A stretch of 64,000 bases of DNA from Flagellimonas abyssi. Lineage in GTDB: Bacteria > Bacteroidota > Bacteroidia > Flavobacteriales > Flavobacteriaceae. The stretch is taken from NCBI RefSeq assembly GCF_019457905.1, contig NZ_JAHZSV010000003.1, forward strand, positions 372,001-436,000. The letters run 5' to 3'. Both the position numbers and the translations under genes were made by a program. This document shows positions 17,284-26,580 of the stretch, piece by piece (positions within the stretch are counted from its first letter, which is position 1; each line of letters begins with the position of its first letter). The notes below the pieces were generated by a model. The model saw only the letters and a program-made list of their open reading frames with translations. It was not told where the DNA came from and searched no databases.

Positions 17284-18216
17284 ATGAAAAAACTACTTTT
17301 TATTGCTTTGTCCTTTTTTGTTGTTTCAATGGCTTCGGCCCAGACGGAAGAGGAACTTAAAGCTCAAATTGCTCCAAAGAAGGACTCGATTGTAGCTATA
17401 CAATCACGTGTAAATGCCTTACAGAAACAATTGGACGCCCTCCCCGGCTGGAAAATCGGTGCTTTCGGCACCATTGGTGGGAGTATATCGCAGTTCAACA
17501 ATTGGTTTGCACAAGGAATTCCCAACAACTCATCAGGAAACATCGGATTTACGGTAAATTCCTTCGCTAATCTTCAGGAAAAGAAGTTTTTTTGGAGAAA
17601 CGCTGCCAATGTTAATCTCGCATGGGTAAAATTGGACGATAAGGACGACCCAACGGACGATGATAGCTTTCGCCAAGCTACGGATGTCTTTAATATTTCA
17701 TCGTTGTACGGTAGAAAATTAAGCGAGAAGTTTGCTATTTCCGGTCTTGTGGAATACCGGACCACAATACTGAGCAACTTTAACGACCCCGGGTATTTAG
17801 ACCTTGGTGTGGGTGCCACTTGGACCCCGATACCAGATTTGGTGGTGGTAATGCATCCGCTCAACTACAACTTTGTGTTCAGCAATGAGGATACCATTTT
17901 TGAATCGTCCATGGGTGCCAAGATTGTTGCGGACTATACGAAACAAATAGGAGCAGTGAGCTTTAAGAGTAACCTATCCCTGTTCCAAAGCTATGAAAGC
18001 AGCGACCTGAGTAACTGGACATGGACCAACTCCTTCAGTTATACATTATGGAAAATGATAGGGGTAGGGTTTGATTTTGGTTTGAGAAACAACAAGCAAG
18101 AGACGCTTAACTATATCGTGAACAATGCCCCGACCCCCAATCCGGATGCTACCTTCGATGCCATTGATAACGAGTTGCAGACCTACTGGACTTTAGGGCT
18201 CAGCTACAAGTTCTGA
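17284..18216 (+). CDS. DUF3078 family outer-membrane-associated protein
   Basis: 310 residues from the ATG at 17284, chosen because it opens a clear signal peptide (MKKLLFIALSFFVVSMASAQ) right after a -7 element; a longer frame to 17170 reads through intergenic sequence. After a short coiled segment (residues 30-55) come beta-rich repeats typical of DUF3078: SISQFNNWFAQGIPNNSSG, RQATDVFNISSLYGRK, WTPIPDLVVVMHPLNYNF and the C-terminal YWTLGLSYKF, as in an outer-membrane barrel strand. A strong terminator follows. Confidence 0.88.
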   Translation: MKKLLFIALSFFVVSMASAQTEEELKAQIAPKKDSIVAIQSRVNALQKQLDALPGWKIGAFGTIGGSISQFNNWFAQGIPNNSSGNIGFTVNSFANLQEKKFFWRNAANVNLAWVKLDDKDDPTDDDSFRQATDVFNISSLYGRKLSEKFAISGLVEYRTTILSNFNDPGYLDLGVGATWTPIPDLVVVMHPLNYNFVFSNEDTIFESSMGAKIVADYTKQIGAVSFKSNLSLFQSYESSDLSNWTWTNSFSYTLWKMIGVGFDFGLRNNKQETLNYIVNNAPTPNPDATFDAIDNELQTYWTLGLSYKF

Positions 18217-18232
18217 CATAAATACTAAGTAT

Positions 18233-18262
18233 AAAAAAAGCCACCGAAACGGTGGCTTTTTT
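18233..18262 (+). terminator. Rho-independent terminator after the DUF3078 gene
   Basis: AAAAAAG then CCACCG, loop AAA, CGGTGG, then CTTTTTT: a 6-bp GC-rich stem extended by A-U pairs and followed by a T-run, 17 bases past the stop at 18216. The flanking A-run also makes it usable from the other strand, toward which hflX is transcribed. Confidence 0.9.
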
Positions 18263-18291
18263 GTGGGGTGAAAATGTTTTCTATGTTTTTA

Positions 18292-18303
18292 AGACCATGG
18301 TCT
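18292..18303. repeat. Perfect 12-bp palindrome AGACCATGGTCT
   Basis: Isolated perfect palindrome in the 261-base gap between the DUF3078 gene and the 3' end of hflX. It is downstream of both genes, so a regulatory role is not obvious. The rest of this gap shows nothing recognisable. Confidence 0.3.
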
Positions 18304-18477
18304 AAGTAGGTTAAGATCGATTAAGATCTGCGTTCGACACTAAAATGACTTAAAAACAATGTGAAAGTATACCTTACGTTGCCTTTCCCTAAATTTTTGT
18401 TGTGAATGGGCACATAATTGTTGTGAAGCAAAAGATTCCTTGCTTTTCACTGAAAAAGTAGACTTCGATGAATTGGT

Positions 18478-19689
18478 TTAATATTCATCCAAATGCTCTG
18501 GATACAGAAAGTTGTTGTACGGGAAACGGGTAACATGAATGTCCCGTACCGCATCGTAAACACGTTTTCGGAACTCGTCCAGGTTTTCCTTGTTGAGCGC
18601 AGAAATGAACAACGCCTTGTCCCCGAGCTTATTGAAATAGGTTTTTTTCCACTCCTCGAGCGTAAAATGCGCCTTGGTACGTTCTGTTACCAGGTCGTCC
18701 TCATCAATGGTTTCGGGAACATACTGGTCTATTTTGTTGAAAACCATGATGCATGGCTTGTCGGAACTTTCGATTTCGTCCAAAATCTGATTTACGGAGT
18801 CGATATGTTCCTCAAAATTCGGATGGGAAATATCCACTACGTGCAACAGTAGGTCAGCTTCACGTACCTCGTCCAACGTACTCTTGAAACTTTCGACCAA
18901 CTGGGTGGGCAGTTTTCGAATGAATCCTACCGTATCGCTCAACAAAAAGGGCAAGTTACCCAACACCACTTTTCTGACCGTAGTGTCCAACGTAGCGAAC
19001 AGCTTATTCTCCGCAAATACTTCGCTCTTGCTGATCACGTTCATCAATGTGGATTTGCCCACATTGGTATAACCGACCAAGGCCACTCGTACCAAAGACC
19101 CGCGGTTGCCCCGTTGTGTCTCCATTTGGCGGTCTATTTTGGCCAGCTTCTTTTTTAGAAGGGCAATTCGGTCACGAACAATACGTCTATCCGTTTCAAT
19201 TTCCGTTTCACCAGGTCCGCGCATCCCAATACCACCACGTTGCCGCTCCAAGTGAGTCCAAAGGCCGGTCAATCTGGGTAATAAATATTCATATTGTGCC
19301 AGTTCCACCTGTGTACGTGCATAGCTTGTTTGGGCACGTTGGGCGAAAATGTCCAGAATAAGGCTAGTCCTGTCCAAGACTTTGCACTTCAATAACTTTT
19401 CTATATTGTTCTGTTGTGCAGGGGACAGCTCATCATCAAAAATAACGGAGCCGATTTCGTTTTCCTTTACAAATTGGCGTACTTCTTCCATCTTACCGCT
19501 CCCGATGTAGGTTTTTGGGTTGGGCACATCAATCCGTTGCACAAACCTTTTTTCAACCTCGCCACCTGCGGTGTAGGTCAAAAATTCCAGCTCGTCCAGG
19601 TATTCCTTTACCTTTTCCTCATCTTGGTACTGGTTCAATACACCAATAAGTACCGCCTTTTCATATTCTATTGATTTCTTTTCTAGCAT
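18478..19689 (-). CDS. hflX: Ribosome-associated GTPase HflX
   Basis: 403-residue Obg-related GTPase that binds the 50S subunit and helps rescue or split stalled ribosomes. The N-terminal HflX domain has TAGGEVEKRFVQR, YIGSGKMEEV and the GTP-independent ATP-binding region; the linker shows RERGG-like QRGGIGMRGPGETEIETDRR. G-domain motifs: G1 GYTNVGKST (about 205), G3 DTVGFIRKLP, G4 NKID and G5 SAL. A -7-like element (TAAATTTG on the minus strand, 19707-19714) is 17 bases upstream. Confidence 0.95.
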   Translation of the reverse strand: MLEKKSIEYEKAVLIGVLNQYQDEEKVKEYLDELEFLTYTAGGEVEKRFVQRIDVPNPKTYIGSGKMEEVRQFVKENEIGSVIFDDELSPAQQNNIEKLLKCKVLDRTSLILDIFAQRAQTSYARTQVELAQYEYLLPRLTGLWTHLERQRGGIGMRGPGETEIETDRRIVRDRIALLKKKLAKIDRQMETQRGNRGSLVRVALVGYTNVGKSTLMNVISKSEVFAENKLFATLDTTVRKVVLGNLPFLLSDTVGFIRKLPTQLVESFKSTLDEVREADLLLHVVDISHPNFEEHIDSVNQILDEIESSDKPCIMVFNKIDQYVPETIDEDDLVTERTKAHFTLEEWKKTYFNKLGDKALFISALNKENLDEFRKRVYDAVRDIHVTRFPYNNFLYPEHLDEY

Positions 19690-19706
19690 CAGATGGATTT
19701 AGACTA

Positions 19707-19714
19707 CAAATTTA
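19707..19714 (-). promoter_or_regulatory. -7 element of hflX
   Basis: CAAATTTA on the plus strand, i.e. TAAATTTG on the hflX strand, 17 bases before the ATG. No matching TTTG is seen 19-21 bases further upstream, so this is half a promoter. Confidence 0.35.
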
Positions 19715-19837
19715 CATAATGTTTTGGAAGCTATTTTGTGCTTTCTTCCTTTTAAGCACTGATGAACAGGGCGAAAGGCTATTATTTGTTTGTATTGTTC
19801 CCTATCTTGATGCCCAAAACCAACCTAACTCAAAATA

Positions 19838-22567
19838 ATGTCTGGAATTCAACCTCTCTTGAGCTTAAAAGGCAAGTGTTTTATTGGCTCTTTTTTGATG
19901 ATGCCCTTGCTTGTCTTCAACCTGAAAGCGCAAAACACTACTCTTCCCAATCCTCATGAGGTCATAGGATTTGAAGTAGGTTCCGATTTTCATTTGGCCA
20001 CCTACGAACAGTCCATCGAGTATTTCAAAAAGTTGGATGCCGCCAGTGATTTGGTGCAGATGCGCGAAACCGGAAAAACCTCTGAGGGCCTTACTTGGTA
20101 CTATGTTTTGATTTCTTCCGAGGAGAATCTTTCCAAAATTGACCATTACAAAGAGATTTCCCAACAATTGGCCCATCCCAAAGGGATGACCCGCGAAGAG
20201 GCTCAAAAATTGGCAGAGGAAGGTAAGGCCATTGTGGATATCAGCGGTGGACTTCATGCTTCCGAAGTTGCCGGGGCACAACATATTATCACCCTGGCCC
20301 ATCAAATTGTAAGTGAGGCCAATTCCAAAAAGTTTAAACCCATTTTGGATGATGTGATTTTGGTTTTGTGGCCGTCTTTAAACCCTGACGGACAAAATAT
20401 TATTGCCAATTGGTACATGTCCAATGTAGGCACGCCCTACGAAACGGCACGAACACCCTGGCCCTATCAAAAATATGTAGGCCATGATAATAATAGGGAT
20501 GCGTATATGCTCAATATGCTCGAATCAAGAGTTGTGGGTAGGACATGGCGAGAATGGGAGCCCAACGTAATCCATGTACACCACCAATCCTCCCCTTTTC
20601 CAACTAGAATATGGTTGCCGCCTTTTGCGGAGCCGATTGCCCCACAAACTCCGCCCATTGTGGCAAGGGAAGTGAACATGATCGGTATGGCTATGGCCCA
20701 AGAGCTGGAAACCGAAGGGTTGCCAGGTGCCGTGCATATGGGAAAGGGTTTTGATGCTTGGTACCCAGGCTATATCGATTACCTGCCTGCAATGCAAAAT
20801 ATCCCCTCATTTTGGACCGAGACGGCTTTATATCGGTATGCGACACCTTATTTTTATACCCTTCGGGATTTTCCTGAGTCCAGAAAGGATTTACGAGTGG
20901 AATCGTTGTACAATAGCCCTTGGAAAGGCGGATGGTGGCGATTGAGCAATGCCATGCAATACATGCAGACGGCTTCCATTGCCGTTTTGGACTATGCATC
21001 AAAATATAAGGAAACATTGTTGTTCAATAAGTACCAAGCGGCGATGACCACTATTGAAAAATATAGGAACGAGCCGCCGTATGCTTATATCATCCCACAA
21101 AAACAACGCGACCCCGTTCGTCCCGTAGAATTGTTGAAGCGATTGGCCTTTAATGGTATCCAGGTTTCACAATTTGAGCAAGCTATGGACTATGCAGGGG
21201 TAAACTATCCCAAAGGCACTTGGGTCATCCCGATGGATCAAGAGTTTGCCGAAATGGCGCGTCAGGTTTTGGATGTGCAGGTATACCCAGATTTAAGGGA
21301 GTCTCCCGATGGGCCATTGGAACAACCGTATGATGCTGCAGGGTGGACATTGCCTTTTCAAATGGAAGTAGATGTGGTTACGGGAACCGTTCCTTTGAGC
21401 GATGCATTTAGAAATGCTTTGACACCTGTGGAAGGCTCTCCACTTGAAACTACCGATGATGAGAAAAAGGATTTGAACAAATCGGATTTCGCTCCAGGTG
21501 CAGGCTTTGATACGGATAAGGTGGCGTCAGGCATAAAACCATTGCCGGGAAAACTAAGCGGAGGCGGCAGCACTTTGTGGCTGGATCCAACTCAAAACAA
21601 TATTTTTCGTGTTTTGGCAGAGGCGATCAAGGAAGGATACGCCATCAATTATGATACAGATACCAAAAAATATGGAGTGCGAGGGGCATCGCGTGGTAAA
21701 ATCAACCAATGGATCAATGACTACGCCATACAGGCGAATCTGGGTTCAGGTTCAGGTGATACCAAAGTGAATTCCAAAATTGCGGTTTATCGACCATGGA
21801 CCGCCAGTATGGATATGGGTTGGACACGCTGGTTGCTGGATAATTTTGGATTTTCATATTCATCTATTCGGGATGCAGACTTCAAATCCAACAATTTAAG
21901 GGAACGTTTCGATGTAATCGTTATGGCATCCGAATGGCCCGAATCTATTGAAAATGGATTGGAACCTGGTTCTGCCCCTCCAGAATATACCGGCGGAATG
22001 GGTGAACTGGGAATCCGAAATCTAAGTACTTTTGTTAAACAGGGAGGAACATTGATAACGTTGAACAAAAGCTCCGATTTTGCAATAAATGCCTTGCATC
22101 TGCCTGTTACCAACGTGGTCAATAAAGTGGATAGGGCCAGGTTTTTTACTGGTGGCTCCATCATGCAGGTAGAGACCAACCCCAACCATCCGGTAATGGC
22201 CGGTATGCAATCCAATGCCAATGTGTTTGTGTATAACAGCCCCATTTTTAATACCAAAGAGGGGTTCACTGGGGAAATATTGGCAAAATATCAGAAAAAA
22301 GGTTCACCCCTAATGTCCGGGTTTTTGGTCGGAGAGGAATATATGAACGGAAATGCGGCGGCAATGGATGTAAAATATGGCAACGGACATGTACTGCTAT
22401 TTGGTTTTCAACCACAGTGGCGAGGACAACCCATGGGAACCTATCGAACTTTGTTCAATGCCCTGCTGTATGCCAATGAATTGTCCAATTTAGAAAGAGA
22501 AACCAGTGATGAATGGCTTTCCATTGGCAGCAAACCTGTCATAGAAATATCAAACGGTCAGGAATAA
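19838..22567 (+). CDS. Secreted M14 family zinc carboxypeptidase-like protein
   Basis: 909 residues with an N-terminal hydrophobic signal (about 12-31, ending NLKAQ). The M14 domain (about 45-400) has zinc ligands H140 and E143 in GGLHASEVAG and a third His in VIHVHHQ (H246 or H248). The Asn/Arg pair of the substrate pocket is in GHDNNRDAY. The C-terminal half resembles the glutamine-amidotransferase-like domain that follows M14 in Bacteroidetes proteins (NGHVLLFGFQPQWRGQPMGTYRTLFNALL). Likely periplasmic peptide hydrolysis. The next gene starts 20 bases later. Confidence 0.9.
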   Translation: MSGIQPLLSLKGKCFIGSFLMMPLLVFNLKAQNTTLPNPHEVIGFEVGSDFHLATYEQSIEYFKKLDAASDLVQMRETGKTSEGLTWYYVLISSEENLSKIDHYKEISQQLAHPKGMTREEAQKLAEEGKAIVDISGGLHASEVAGAQHIITLAHQIVSEANSKKFKPILDDVILVLWPSLNPDGQNIIANWYMSNVGTPYETARTPWPYQKYVGHDNNRDAYMLNMLESRVVGRTWREWEPNVIHVHHQSSPFPTRIWLPPFAEPIAPQTPPIVAREVNMIGMAMAQELETEGLPGAVHMGKGFDAWYPGYIDYLPAMQNIPSFWTETALYRYATPYFYTLRDFPESRKDLRVESLYNSPWKGGWWRLSNAMQYMQTASIAVLDYASKYKETLLFNKYQAAMTTIEKYRNEPPYAYIIPQKQRDPVRPVELLKRLAFNGIQVSQFEQAMDYAGVNYPKGTWVIPMDQEFAEMARQVLDVQVYPDLRESPDGPLEQPYDAAGWTLPFQMEVDVVTGTVPLSDAFRNALTPVEGSPLETTDDEKKDLNKSDFAPGAGFDTDKVASGIKPLPGKLSGGGSTLWLDPTQNNIFRVLAEAIKEGYAINYDTDTKKYGVRGASRGKINQWINDYAIQANLGSGSGDTKVNSKIAVYRPWTASMDMGWTRWLLDNFGFSYSSIRDADFKSNNLRERFDVIVMASEWPESIENGLEPGSAPPEYTGGMGELGIRNLSTFVKQGGTLITLNKSSDFAINALHLPVTNVVNKVDRARFFTGGSIMQVETNPNHPVMAGMQSNANVFVYNSPIFNTKEGFTGEILAKYQKKGSPLMSGFLVGEEYMNGNAAAMDVKYGNGHVLLFGFQPQWRGQPMGTYRTLFNALLYANELSNLERETSDEWLSIGSKPVIEISNGQE

Positions 22568-22587
22568 ATTTATAATAAGAGTTTGCC

Positions 22588-23538
22588 TTGAAGAAAAATC
22601 TTAACCGATACACAATAGCATTTTATAACCTTGAAAATTTCTTCGATACTGTAAACGATCCGTATTTGTTGGATGATGACTTTACGCCCAACGGCTTTAA
22701 GAAGTGGAACAAGGCCAAATTTTGGAACAAGGCCAATAAGATTTCAAGGACAATTTCCGCGATAGGTTCGAACGAAAGTGATTTTCCACCGGTTCTGATC
22801 GGCTTGGCGGAGGTTGAAAATAAAAATGTGCTAAAATCTTTGTTGAAATCAAAGCAGCTTCGGGATAGCGATTACGCATTTGTCCATTTTGATTCCCCGG
22901 ATGAACGGGGTATAGATACAGCGCTTATCTATCATAAAGAACGTTTTATGGTACTAGAATCGGAGACCATCCCATTGATGGTGGAAAACACCAATGGCGA
23001 GCGCGACCTCACTCGTGATATTCTTTATGTACGCGGAAAGCTGCACCAAGAGGAGGTCCACATATTCGTGAACCATTGGCCATCTCGGAGGGAGGGTGCA
23101 GAAATAACAAGCTATAAACGGATAAAAGCAGCCAAGACCATACTTAGCAGAATCGGCCAAATCCAAGAGAATAAGCCAAATATTATTATCATGGGCGATT
23201 TTAACGATGGCCCAAATTCTGAAAGTATTCAAACCCTGATGGATACCGGCCAATTGATAAATCCGATGAAAAAACTCTTGTCGCCCGTCACCGGAAGTGC
23301 CAACTACAAAAGAACATGGAGTCTTTTCGACCAAATCCTAATTTCGCACAGCTTCTTGAACTACGAAACAAACACCCACAGTTTTGTAAAGGCTAACATA
23401 TTTGCGCCTCTTTTCCTAAAGGAATGGAAGGGGAGGTACAAGGGAAATCCATTTAGAACTTATGCTGGAGACAAATATTTAGGGGGGTATAGCGACCATT
23501 TTCCCGTTTACATACTCATGGATGTGAACAAAGCCTGA
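22588..23538 (+). CDS. Endonuclease/exonuclease/phosphatase family protein
   Basis: 316 residues from a TTG at 22588; no ATG lies close by and the frame upstream is closed. Motifs of the EEP fold are present: FYNLENFFDTVND (catalytic Asn/Glu region), LIGLAEVENKNVL (metal Glu), FVNHWPSRREGAE, IIIMGDFNDGPNSESI (active-site Asp/Asn) and the C-terminal GGYSDHFPVYI (His). There is no signal peptide. It probably shares a transcript with the M14 gene. The substrate (nucleic acid, phospholipid or other phosphoester) cannot be told. Confidence 0.9.
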   Translation: MKKNLNRYTIAFYNLENFFDTVNDPYLLDDDFTPNGFKKWNKAKFWNKANKISRTISAIGSNESDFPPVLIGLAEVENKNVLKSLLKSKQLRDSDYAFVHFDSPDERGIDTALIYHKERFMVLESETIPLMVENTNGERDLTRDILYVRGKLHQEEVHIFVNHWPSRREGAEITSYKRIKAAKTILSRIGQIQENKPNIIIMGDFNDGPNSESIQTLMDTGQLINPMKKLLSPVTGSANYKRTWSLFDQILISHSFLNYETNTHSFVKANIFAPLFLKEWKGRYKGNPFRTYAGDKYLGGYSDHFPVYILMDVNKA

Positions 23539-23605
23539 AAGTAGGAATAAAATTACACCACAGAAAAGTTAATTTTCACAACGGATACAGATAAAAGCGA
23601 TGTAT

Positions 23606-23638
23606 TTCATCGAATAAAGTAGGAATTTTATCGATGAA
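23606..23638. repeat. TTCATCGA...TCGATGAA inverted repeat
   Basis: 8-bp perfect arms at 23606-23613 and 23631-23638, extended by A/T pairs (AATAAA with TTTTAT). It lies between the endonuclease-family gene and the protease and could act as a weak terminator or an operator. TATATTCG nearer the protease start is a near-match to a -7 element. Confidence 0.45.
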
Positions 23639-23688
23639 TCCTACATATCAAATTATATTCGTAATCCAAATCTTACCTTAACTTAACT

Positions 23689-25884
23689 ATGGATTACAGA
23701 TTTCCTTTAGGGGCCAAGGGAGTGATCTTCACCATTTTACTTTCGCTTTTAAGCGGAGCCTCTATTCTTGCTCAGTCTGAAAATGCCAAAAAGCAGATTA
23801 GCTTTTCCTACGATCAAGCTAAAATCTCTTCGTTGATTTCTGACATGGAAATGGAGCATGAGTCCAAACTTAAGAAAATAAGTGAGTTAGTCAAATCCAA
23901 AAGATTTAAGGCCACCGAGAACAAACCCAACGGTACACAGCTTGCACTAAAGGATATCGGCACCGATGGCACCCCATTATATTATACCACACTCAACGAC
24001 CCAGCCTCAAAAACTTCCAGAGCATATACCCTATACGATAAAGGCCTTTTGAATCTGGGACTTACCGGTACAGATATGGAAGTTGGCGTATGGGATTCCG
24101 GCGTGGCCCTATCGTCCCATCAAGAATTTGATACCCGGGCCAAAAATGCGGATAATGCAGACGAAATTGGCCTGCACGCCACTTTGGTTACGGGAAACTT
24201 AATTTCTGCTGGTGTTGAACCCAATGCAAAAGGGGTTGCCTATAGTGCCCAAGCCCTGACCCACGATTGGAGCAGGGATAAAATCGAAGTTGCGGAAGCC
24301 GCCGCCAATGGTATGCTCTTGAGCAACCATTCCTACGGAATTTTGTCGGACAGAGTACCCGATTGGTATTTTGGGGCCTATATTAAAGTGACCCAGGATT
24401 GGGACAAAATCATGTACAATGCACCATATTACCTGATGGTGACCGCAGCGGGCAATGCCCGGACCTCCAGTGACAACGAAGCTCCAATTTATGGTAAAAC
24501 CACTGATGGCTTTGACCTTCTGTTGGGCTTTACCACTACTAAAAATGGATTGACGGTCGCAGGTGCCAATACAGAGATAGGGAGCAATGGAGAGCTAAAA
24601 AAAGCCACGGTAGCGGGATATAGTAGTTTTGGTCCTGTGGATGACGGCCGTGTAAAACCTGACCTTGCCGGTGATGGCGGAAACATACTTTCCACCAGTT
24701 CGGCCACCAATAGCAGTTATCAGGTTTCAGCAGGAACGTCGATGGCAGCACCGGGAGTGACAGGATCATTGTTGTTGTTGCAGCAGTACCACGAAGAGCT
24801 TTTTGGCAGTTATATGAAAGCGGCGACCTTAAAGGGACTTGCACTTCATACTGCTGATGATGTTGATGCCAAAGGACCGGATTACAAAATGGGGTGGGGA
24901 GTAATAAATGCCAAATCTGCGGCAGAAGTTCTTCAGTATAAAGATTATACCACCTTAGTGAACGAAGAGAGCCTTTCAAACGGTGAAACTTATAGCGTAA
25001 CTGTAAATGCAATTGATGGTGCTCCATTGGTGGCTTCGATTTCTTGGACGGACCCAGAATCGGAGAATATAAACCGAGGCGAACTCAATAGTACTAATCC
25101 CGCTTTGGTAAACGATTTGGACATTAGGATAACCAAGAACGGTGAAACTTATTTCCCTTGGAAGTTGAACCCTGCAAAAGCAAACGATGTCGCCACCAAG
25201 GGCGACAATAAAGTTGACCCGTTTGAACGGGTTGAGGTAGACAATGCAAAAGGTGCCTACACCATTACAATTTCTCACAAGGGCAGCTTGAAGAACGGTT
25301 TTCAGGATTTTTCGCTGGTAGTTTCAGGAGCACAGATTTCCAATTGCTCTATCGGTATTCCTTCTGATGTTGCATTGGAAAATTCAACCAACGAGGGCAC
25401 CACTATTACATGGGGAGAGGCAAGAGAAACATTGTTCGAGATTCAGTACAAGAGTATTGATACCGACAATTGGTCGAACGAATTGATTTGGGACAACAAT
25501 TTTGAACTTACCGCTTTGGAAGCAGGCAAAGTGTACGAGGCGCGCGTACGTTCCATCTGTACCGAAAATGCCGTTTCCGAATTTTCCGAAACCATCGAGT
25601 TTGAATTTAACGGCGAAGAAACCGTATTGATAGAGAATACGCCCATGTTTGTACCCCAAGAATTGAATATCTCCATATTCCCAAATCCTGCTGTGGATTA
25701 TCTAAATATTGAAGCAGAACTATCCAAAGATGCAGAGTTCTCCATCGTGACCACTTCTGGCAATGTGATTAAAAAAGGAAAGACCGAGGGTTCCATCAAT
25801 GTATCGTCGCTTTCTTCAGGACTGTATGTGTTGGTGGTTCAGGACTATTCCGGGTTTAAAAGCACCAAGTTTTACAAGAACTAG
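23689..25884 (+). CDS. Secreted S8 (subtilisin-like) serine protease with T9SS sorting domain
   Basis: 731 residues. Signal peptide about 1-29 (ILLSLLSGASILAQ) and propeptide about 30-105. S8 catalytic triad: D136 in VGVWDSGVAL, H163 in IGLHATLVTG and S351 in SAGTSMAAPGV, with oxyanion Asn in VTAAGNAR. A beta-sandwich domain (about 420-545) is followed by one fibronectin-III-like domain (550-640) and a Por secretion tail (about 655-731, ISIFPNPAVDYLNI to FKSTKFYKN). The protein is therefore exported by the type IX system. It is monocistronic between two gaps. Confidence 0.95.
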   Translation: MDYRFPLGAKGVIFTILLSLLSGASILAQSENAKKQISFSYDQAKISSLISDMEMEHESKLKKISELVKSKRFKATENKPNGTQLALKDIGTDGTPLYYTTLNDPASKTSRAYTLYDKGLLNLGLTGTDMEVGVWDSGVALSSHQEFDTRAKNADNADEIGLHATLVTGNLISAGVEPNAKGVAYSAQALTHDWSRDKIEVAEAAANGMLLSNHSYGILSDRVPDWYFGAYIKVTQDWDKIMYNAPYYLMVTAAGNARTSSDNEAPIYGKTTDGFDLLLGFTTTKNGLTVAGANTEIGSNGELKKATVAGYSSFGPVDDGRVKPDLAGDGGNILSTSSATNSSYQVSAGTSMAAPGVTGSLLLLQQYHEELFGSYMKAATLKGLALHTADDVDAKGPDYKMGWGVINAKSAAEVLQYKDYTTLVNEESLSNGETYSVTVNAIDGAPLVASISWTDPESENINRGELNSTNPALVNDLDIRITKNGETYFPWKLNPAKANDVATKGDNKVDPFERVEVDNAKGAYTITISHKGSLKNGFQDFSLVVSGAQISNCSIGIPSDVALENSTNEGTTITWGEARETLFEIQYKSIDTDNWSNELIWDNNFELTALEAGKVYEARVRSICTENAVSEFSETIEFEFNGEETVLIENTPMFVPQELNISIFPNPAVDYLNIEAELSKDAEFSIVTTSGNVIKKGKTEGSINVSSLSSGLYVLVVQDYSGFKSTKFYKN

Positions 25885-26082
25885 AACAAGTTTAAGTTCA
25901 AGTCTCAAGTTCAAACTCAATGCGAAGTTCAGTAGAATTACGCAACCAACCATTGAACTTTTACCTTTTCTGCCTTTGACCCAAGTTCGCGATAATTCGT
26001 GGGATTCGTGTCTGGGGTTAAGGGATAGGAATCAAGAAAACAGAATCAGGACATAGGACTTCTTGTTGGAGAGCAGGTTTTG

Positions 26083-26170
26083 TCATTTCGAAATGAGGTG
26101 CAGGGCACCGATCGGGAAATCTCCCTTGCCCTTCGCATCACAAGATTTCTCACATCCGTTCGAAATGACA
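26083..26170. repeat. TCATTTCGAA inverted-repeat element
   Basis: TGTCATTTCGAAATGA at the left and TTCGAAATGAC at the right frame a stretch containing GGGAAATCTC and AGATTTCTC. The same building blocks (TCATTTCGAA, GAGAAATC/GATTTCTC) recur at 49361-49446. It is part of the 696-base stretch (25885-26580) that holds no gene I can support; 25885-25930 there is AAGTTCAAGTCTCAAGTTC simple repeat. Confidence 0.6.
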
Positions 26171-26226
26171 CTCGGAACCTTTTACCCTTCACTTTTTCCC
26201 TTTGGCCAATTGCCCGTGCGATTCGT

Positions 26227-26525
26227 GTCGCTTCGACTACCTGCCCGTCCGGCAGGCGGACGCTCAGCGACGGGGTTGTCATTCCTAGCGGAGCGAAGTA
26301 TCTCAAACCACAGCCACTCATCGAAATGGACGATAACAGAACAGTCACCCTGTTTTTGCCCGCAGTTGAACGAGGGTTCGTCACAAGAAATCGGAAAAAC
26401 AAGGGCTTTTATACCAAAATGTTGAATTTGTATCGCTTTACACAAATGAAAACCAATAGCTTTTCCTCGTAAAATATCGATAACATGCGTGTCGCTGAGC
26501 GGAGTCGAAGCGACCGAGTTGTCAT
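26227..26525. repeat. Composite dispersed repeat, copy B (inverted relative to copy A)
   Basis: Contains a core with a 21-bp palindromic insert (26227-26271), the body (26272-26490, near-identical to the reverse complement of 16809-17020) and a second simple core at 26491-26514. Seen against identical flanks (TGACAACTCG on one side, GCATGTTATCGA on the other), this second core is inverted compared with the one at 17021-17044. Both cores end in GTCGCT/AGCGAC. Confidence 0.85.
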
Positions 26526-26580
26526 ACTGAACGAAGCGACCATTTTCTCATTACTCAATACAAACTACCGACATCCAAAA

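Noticed and set aside
26046-26402. Frames of 118-130 codons on both strands in the 25885-26580 gap
   Set aside because: They overlap each other and lie in repeats; no signal, domain or start context supports a protein.
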